Assembly: GCA_025934435.1 (NCBI GenBank)
Contig: JAICYB010000015.1
Location: forward strand, 1 to 64,000
Source: Actinomycetes bacterium
GTDB lineage: Bacteria > Actinomycetota > JAICYB01
DNA length: 64,000 nt
Direction of reading: 5' to 3'
In this document: piece by piece, positions 60,004 to 64,000 of the stretch
Numbering within the stretch: position 1 is the first letter of the stretch
Layout of the letters: every line of letters starts with the position of its first letter
Notes under the pieces: model-generated
What the model saw: the letters and a program-made list of their open reading frames with translations, nothing else
Database searches by the model: none
What the model was told of the DNA's origin: nothing
Program-made: the position numbers and the translations under genes

Positions 60004-60789
60004 GTGACTGAACGCGAATCACGTATGAGCTTTGCAACACAGCTTGAGACGGGGCGCGCACCGGTCGTGCCGAAGGAGGTCGTAGACCTCCTTGACGCCG
60101 TCGGTCCGGGTCCGGACGCGGACGTCAAGAACGCAGCGACCGTGGCGCTCCTCGCGGATCTTGCTCGTGAAGGACCAGCGCTCGAACTCGCGATCGGCGC
60201 AGGTCGTATCGGCATCCCGCTCGCCGCAACAGGGATCAGGGTCGACGGCATCGAGAATTCTCCGGCGCAGGTCGAGAAGCTTCGCTCGAAGCCGGGAGGC
60301 GATCAGATCTCGGTGACACTCGACAGCCTTCCCGACATCGCCGTCGACGGTTCGTACAGCCTCATCTTCTTGATCCAGAACACGTTGCCGAACCTCTTGA
60401 CACAGGAGAACCAGGTGCGCTGTTTCGAGAACGCCGCGGCGCATCTCACTGACGACGGTGTCTTCGTCGTCGAGACGTTCACGCCGGCATGGCTGTACTC
60501 GCTACCGGACGATCAGTACGTGCGCACGGAATCCATCGACAACGGCTACGTCGCGCTCGACACCGCACGGCACGATCCGGTGAGGCAAGCGCTGATGGAG
60601 AACCACGTCATCTTGACGCGCGACCGCGTCATGCTGTTCCCGATCGTCACCCGCTACGTATGGCCCAGCGAGATGGACCTGATGGCTCGGTTAGCCGGTC
60701 TTCGCCTCAAGGAGCGCTGGGGAGGCTGGAAACGCGAACCGTTCACCTCGGATCCACGGGGCAACTGCATCTCCGTCTACGGCCGATGA
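60004..60789 (+). CDS. Class I SAM-dependent methyltransferase
   Basis: A 261-residue methyltransferase. SAM-binding motif ALELAIGAGRIGIPLA (the first Gly-rich loop), VDGIENSPAQVEKL (acidic residue), and DGSYSLIFLIQNTLPNLL. The C-terminal part has RYVWPSEMDLMARLAGLRL. The substrate is unknown. Members with this arrangement include small-molecule methyltransferases. The start is GTG 60004 (VTERESRMSFATQ), 7 bp after AAGGAGA, with an ATG at 60025 possible. Its expression may be controlled by the preceding leader. Confidence 0.85.
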   Translation: MTERESRMSFATQLETGRAPVVPKEVVDLLDAVGPGPDADVKNAATVALLADLAREGPALELAIGAGRIGIPLAATGIRVDGIENSPAQVEKLRSKPGGDQISVTLDSLPDIAVDGSYSLIFLIQNTLPNLLTQENQVRCFENAAAHLTDDGVFVVETFTPAWLYSLPDDQYVRTESIDNGYVALDTARHDPVRQALMENHVILTRDRVMLFPIVTRYVWPSEMDLMARLAGLRLKERWGGWKREPFTSDPRGNCISVYGR

Positions 60790-60848
60790 AGAGAACCGGA
60801 AAACGGCATGCGTCAGGAACGAACCAACGGTAGTCAGTAGTTCTCGGA

Positions 60849-60957
60849 GGGGTGCCCGGGGCGGCACGGCGCGAGTTACGCAGCGCCGCGACGCGCGACG
60901 CGCGAAGCGCGGAGCAGCGAGTATGTCCGAGATTAGCCGGGGCGTCCCGGGCATCCC
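60849..60957 (+). repeat. Imperfect inverted repeat with G:U pairs downstream of the methyltransferase
   Basis: GGGGTGCCCGGGGCG (60849-60863) pairs over 15 bases with CGTCCCGGGCATCCC (60943-60957), using two G:U pairs on the plus-strand RNA. The 79-nt loop is rich in GCGCG runs. Weaker matches extend beyond both arms (AGTT...GGAG and CTCCCCGACGCAACT). It may be a 3' UTR structure, a terminator or a REP/MITE-like element. It fills the gap before the converging acyl-CoA dehydrogenase. Confidence 0.5.
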
Positions 60958-60975
60958 GACCACTCCCCGACGCAA

Positions 60976-62223
60976 CTAACTGCGCTTGATCTCCTTCCAC
61001 GGGATCCCCTTGTCCACCTCGGGCTCCCGTGGCAGGCCGAGGATCCGCTCGCCCATCTGTGTGCGCAGGATCTCGGACGTCCCACCTTCGATCGAGTTCG
61101 CTCGTGCGCGAAGGAACGCGTGCGCGCGGTTCTCGGAGTCGCTGTCGCCGTGATCCCACGCGACGGCGGCCGGACCATTCGCGTTCATGATCCCGTTGCT
61201 GCGCCACTTGTTGAACTCGGCGTTGTACACCTTCGTGACGCCGCCTTCGGGACCGGGCTGCGCACCGCTCATGCGCGCCATGTTCGCGCGGAACTGCGTG
61301 ATCTCCTTGACTTCCTTCTCGACGTAGCTCTTTGCGATGAACTGACGGACGCGTCCGTCTTCGCGGTTCGGGATCGAATCGACGAAGAGCGCCCACGGAT
61401 CCTTGCGCGTGCCGCCGGCGAAGGCCGCTGAGTCCAAAGACAGGCCCGACAGCGCAACGCGCTCGTTCATCAGCGTCGTGCGCGCGACGCGCCATCCGTC
61501 GCCTTCGACGCCGACGAGGTTCTCCGCCGGGATGCGTACGTCGTTGAAGTACACCTCGTTGAATTCGGACGAACCCGTGATCTGCTTCAGCGGACGGATG
61601 TCGACGCCGGGCGACTTCATGTCGACGATGAAATAGGACAGACCGTCGTGCTTCGGCACGTCGGGATCCGTCCGAGCGAGCAACATGCCGAAGTGCGACA
61701 TCTGCGCGATGGACGTCCATACCTTCTGTCCGTTGATGATGTACTCGCCATTGCTACGCGTCGCGCGCGCGCCGGCCGACGCGAGGTCGGAACCGGAGCC
61801 CGGCTCACTGAAGAGCTGGCACCACACCTCCTCGGACGTGAGGATCTTCTGCAGGTAGCGCTTCTTCTGCTCTTCGTTGCCGTGCGCGATGAGCGTGGGG
61901 CCGGCGAGACCGACGCCGAGGATGTTCAGGCCGACGGTCGGGAGCCGGTAGCGAGCGAGCTCTTCGCGCGTGATGTTCTGCATCCACGGCTCGCCGGACA
62001 GACCGCCGTACTCTTTCGGCCACAGCGGCGCGCCGTAGCCGGACATGCCGATCGTGCGCGACCAACCGAAGAAGTCCCAGCTCTTGCGTGCTTGGTCCAG
62101 CTTGTCCGCGTCGCCCGACTCGATCGCGTCGGCCCAGCCCGCGGGCAGGTTCTCACGCAGCCAGCCGCGCACCTGCTCGCGGAACGCAGCGCGCTCCGGC
62201 GTGTCTTCTATGGTCCAGCGCAT
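60976..62223 (-). CDS. Acyl-CoA dehydrogenase (first of pair)
   Basis: A 415-residue flavoprotein dehydrogenating acyl-CoA esters. It has WPKEYGG, the FAD-contacting LFSEPGSGSDLAS, VWTSIAQMSHFGMLLART and the C-terminal SIEGGTSEILRTQMGERILGLPRE. Members of this large type, lacking a clear Glu base at the usual spot, often pair with a second, smaller dehydrogenase, as here, and may form a heteromer for steroid or long-chain substrates. ATG 62223 is 5 bp downstream of its partner's stop. Confidence 0.92.
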   Translation of the reverse strand: MRWTIEDTPERAAFREQVRGWLRENLPAGWADAIESGDADKLDQARKSWDFFGWSRTIGMSGYGAPLWPKEYGGLSGEPWMQNITREELARYRLPTVGLNILGVGLAGPTLIAHGNEEQKKRYLQKILTSEEVWCQLFSEPGSGSDLASAGARATRSNGEYIINGQKVWTSIAQMSHFGMLLARTDPDVPKHDGLSYFIVDMKSPGVDIRPLKQITGSSEFNEVYFNDVRIPAENLVGVEGDGWRVARTTLMNERVALSGLSLDSAAFAGGTRKDPWALFVDSIPNREDGRVRQFIAKSYVEKEVKEITQFRANMARMSGAQPGPEGGVTKVYNAEFNKWRSNGIMNANGPAAVAWDHGDSDSENRAHAFLRARANSIEGGTSEILRTQMGERILGLPREPEVDKGIPWKEIKRS

Positions 62224-62228
62224 CGGAG

Positions 62229-63332
62229 TTAGACCCCGAGCTTCTGCGCGACGAGCTCGCGGTGGTACGTGGCGTCGCCGAGATAGATCTCGTCCGACTT
62301 GGCGCGACGGAAGTAGAGGTGCGCGTCGTGCTCCCACGTGAAGCCGATACCACCGTGGATCTGGATGTTCTCGGCGGCGGCGTGGAAGAACGCGTCCGAG
62401 CAGTACGCCTTCGCAAGCGACGCGGCGAGCGACAGCTCTTCGGGATCTTCGGCGGCAGCCCAGCCCGCGTAGTACGCCGCGCTGCGCGCCATCTCGACTT
62501 CCATGAGCATGTTCGCGCACTTGTGCTTGATCGCCTGGAACGAACCGATCGGGCGACCGAACTGGTAGCGCTCCTTCGCGTACGTCGTCGAAGCGTCGAG
62601 GCACGCCTGCGCACCGCCGACCATCTCCGCGGACAACAGGCACGCGGCCTGCTCGAGCGTCTTCTGCAGCGCGGCCGTTCCTGCGCCTTCTTCACCGAGC
62701 AGCTTCGCCGGCGTGTTGTTGAATTCGATCTTCGCCTGCTTGCGCGTCATGTCGAGCGTTTGCAGCGCGGTGCGCGTGACGCCTTCGGCGTCGGGGTCGA
62801 CGACGTAGAGCGAGATGCCGTTGCCGCTCTTCGCGGAGACGATGAGGAGGTTCGCCGTCGCTCCGTCCACGACGTAGGACTTCGTACCGGAGATCTTGCC
62901 GCCGTTCGCCGTGACTTCAGCGGAGTCGACTTCCCACTTGCCGGACGGCTCGACGAATGCGAGTGCGGCGCGCGTGGTTCCGTCCGCGATACCGGGAAGG
63001 AGTTCCTTCTTCTGGTCTTCGGTTCCCGCATTGAGGATCGCGTTCGTCGCGAGGATGACGCTCGAGAAGTAGGGAGCGCAGAAGAGCTTCTTGCCCATCT
63101 CTTCCATGAGCACCGTGAGCTCGACGAAGCCGAACCCGACGCCGCCGTACTCCTCGGGGATCGCCATGCCCGTCCAGCCGAGGTCCGCGATCTGCTTCCA
63201 CGTGGCCTCGTCGAAACCTTCGGAGGTCTCCATCAGCCGGCGGACGTCGGCGGACGACGACTTCTCTTCGAGGAAGCGGGCGGCGGTCGAACGCAGTTCG
63301 TTCTGTTCTTCGGTGAATCCGAACGTGCTCAA
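62229..63332 (-). CDS. Acyl-CoA dehydrogenase (second of pair)
   Basis: A 367-residue acyl-CoA dehydrogenase. It has IPEEYGGVGFGFVEL, ALAFVEPSGKWEVDS, and QFGRPIGSFQAIKHKCANMLMEVEMARSAAYYAGWAA, and QIHGGIGFTWEHDAHLYFRRAK. The start is TTG 63332 (MSTFGFTEEQNEL), 7 bp after AAAGGAG. A longer frame to 63413 would run through the operators. It is cotranscribed with the following gene. Electrons go to EtfBA. Confidence 0.92.
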   Translation of the reverse strand: MSTFGFTEEQNELRSTAARFLEEKSSSADVRRLMETSEGFDEATWKQIADLGWTGMAIPEEYGGVGFGFVELTVLMEEMGKKLFCAPYFSSVILATNAILNAGTEDQKKELLPGIADGTTRAALAFVEPSGKWEVDSAEVTANGGKISGTKSYVVDGATANLLIVSAKSGNGISLYVVDPDAEGVTRTALQTLDMTRKQAKIEFNNTPAKLLGEEGAGTAALQKTLEQAACLLSAEMVGGAQACLDASTTYAKERYQFGRPIGSFQAIKHKCANMLMEVEMARSAAYYAGWAAAEDPEELSLAASLAKAYCSDAFFHAAAENIQIHGGIGFTWEHDAHLYFRRAKSDEIYLGDATYHRELVAQKLGV

Positions 63333-63354
63333 GGCGGGCTCCTTTTCAGCGTCA

Positions 63355-63412
63355 CTTGACCCGCCAGTCAAGCGGGCGGAGTCAATGATTCGCCACCGTG
63401 ACTGGCGCGTCA
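63355..63412. promoter_or_regulatory. Two TGAC-N6-GTCA operators upstream of acyl-CoA dehydrogenases
   Basis: CTTGACCCGCCAGTCAAG (63355-63372) is an inverted repeat of six-base arms around 6 bp. A second TGAC-N6-GTCA (63399-63412, TGACTGGCGCGTCA) has its centre 42 bp away, four helical turns. They lie just upstream of the TTG start of the dehydrogenase operon, suited to a TetR-type repressor. The gap to the peptidase gene also holds its unseen promoter. Confidence 0.55.
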
Positions 63413-63500
63413 AACGGGCGTACCCAGCAGACGGTCCCCGGCGTTAACGTGATGATGGGTGCCGGGGTCAACCCGGTACATCACGGGCCGAGGACTAGGG

Positions 63501-64000
63501 ATGGGGATCCCAGTGCGTCGGAAGGTGCTCGCGTGCGCGGCGGTGTCCGTGCTCGCAACGATGGTGGCGGTCAGTCTCGGGAGCGCCGGTACGGCCGATG
63601 CGCGCGTGCGCAGGTCGCATCGCGCCGTCTGCTCGAGCGCCCGTCATGCCGCCCGCTGCCAGTCGGCCGTCGTGACCGACGCGGACGGGACCCCGATGAC
63701 GACCACCGGCCCGGCCGGCTTCTGGCCGTCCCAGATCAAGAGCGCCTACGGCTTCACGTCGGACGAAACAGCCGGCGCCGGACACACCATCGCCCTCGTC
63801 GTCGCCTTCGACGCCCCGAGCATCGCCAAGGACCTGGCGGCCTTCAGCGCCAGCCCGGCCATCGATCTCCCCCCGTGCACCGTCGCGAGCGGCTGCTTCC
63901 GGAAGGTCAACCAGCGCGGGCGCAAGCGCTACCCGCGGATCAGCCGCTCGTGGGCGCTCGAGGCGAGCCTCGACGTCGAGTGGGCCCACGCGATCGCGCC
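63501..64000 (+). CDS. Secreted S53-type peptidase, 3' end outside window
   Basis: The first 166 codons of an exported protein. Signal peptide at residues 1-34 (VLACAAVSVLATMVAVSLG...ADA). Then FWPSQIKSAYGFTSDETAGAGHTIALVVAFDAPSIAKDL and CFRKVNQRG match the catalytic domain of sedolisin-like peptidases (S53), and SWALEASLDVEWAHAIAP contains the Glu and Asp of the Ser-Glu-Asp triad. The catalytic Ser lies outside. No long prodomain is seen, unlike classical sedolisins. Start ATG 63501. Confidence 0.82.
   Translation, partial: MGIPVRRKVLACAAVSVLATMVAVSLGSAGTADARVRRSHRAVCSSARHAARCQSAVVTDADGTPMTTTGPAGFWPSQIKSAYGFTSDETAGAGHTIALVVAFDAPSIAKDLAAFSASPAIDLPPCTVASGCFRKVNQRGRKRYPRISRSWALEASLDVEWAHAIA

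Noticed and set aside
1..64000. Prophage, insertion sequence or integron
   Set aside because: No transposase, integrase, terminase or structural phage gene was seen; duplications in 5-15 kb look like local recombination.

Overview
The window is a high-G+C chromosomal segment with actinobacterial features. Genes are dense, many adjacent genes overlap by 4 bp (ATGA, GTGA or TTGA), GTG and TTG starts are common, and the yajC-secD-secF-apt and relA-dtd-hisS-aspS-rarA blocks are of the type seen in Actinomycetota. A SARP-type (winged helix plus BTAD) regulator, an Rv-style two-component set, DUF6458, paired acyl-CoA dehydrogenases and an LPXTG protein fit the same assignment. The class cannot be fixed from sequence alone. 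An uncultured soil or cold-habitat actinobacterium is a reasonable guess. No prophage, insertion sequence, CRISPR array or rRNA was seen; there is one tRNA (Val, TAC).

Region by region. 1-5.2 kb: a Gfo/Idh/MocA oxidoreductase running off the left edge, a STAS protein, an XRE regulator with an unknown partner, and a CheB/CheR-PAS pair. 5.2-15.2 kb: the most unusual part. It holds a SARP-like regulator (7962-8702) and nine copies of one promoter design: two (once three) GGTGACG heptamers at 11-bp spacing, then exactly 9 bp, then a -10-like hexamer with A at position 2 and T at position 6. These promoters precede a small unknown protein, a cupin, a small membrane protein with a UPF0104 protein, a broken STAS gene, DUF6458 with an iron permease-like protein, a receiver/CheY pair, a soluble histidine kinase, a LapA-like protein and a wall-anchored ice-binding protein. 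Relics of duplicated cassette members lie between them, including a truncated SARP copy, a DUF6458-STAS chimera and a C-terminal copy of the small protein. I infer a local SARP regulon that has expanded and decayed by cassette duplication. 15.2-15.8 kb holds two further gene relics.

15.8-28.9 kb: phosphoketolase and acetate kinase (sugar phosphate to acetate plus ATP), a debranching-type glucosidase with a glucose dehydrogenase-like enzyme, tRNA-Val, a membrane histidine kinase and response regulator, a VOC protein, a CaiB-type CoA transferase, RarA and a rhodanese-type sulfurtransferase. 28.9-37 kb: formamidase, dipeptidase, aspS, hisS, SRPBCC protein, dtd and relA in one minus-strand run. 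37-54.4 kb: a block of catabolic and transport genes (acyl-CoA ligase, etfBA, a complete Liv-type ABC transporter with fused permeases, 2-hydroxyacid dehydrogenase, methyltransferases, a TPP-dependent lyase and a ketopantoate reductase-like enzyme) that separates relA from apt-secFD-yajC. 54.4-64 kb: apt, secF, secD, yajC, a DksA-type zinc-finger protein, an epimerase, a NUDIX hydrolase, a methyltransferase behind a 14-codon leader with strong hairpins, two acyl-CoA dehydrogenases with palindromic operators, and the start of a secreted S53-type peptidase.
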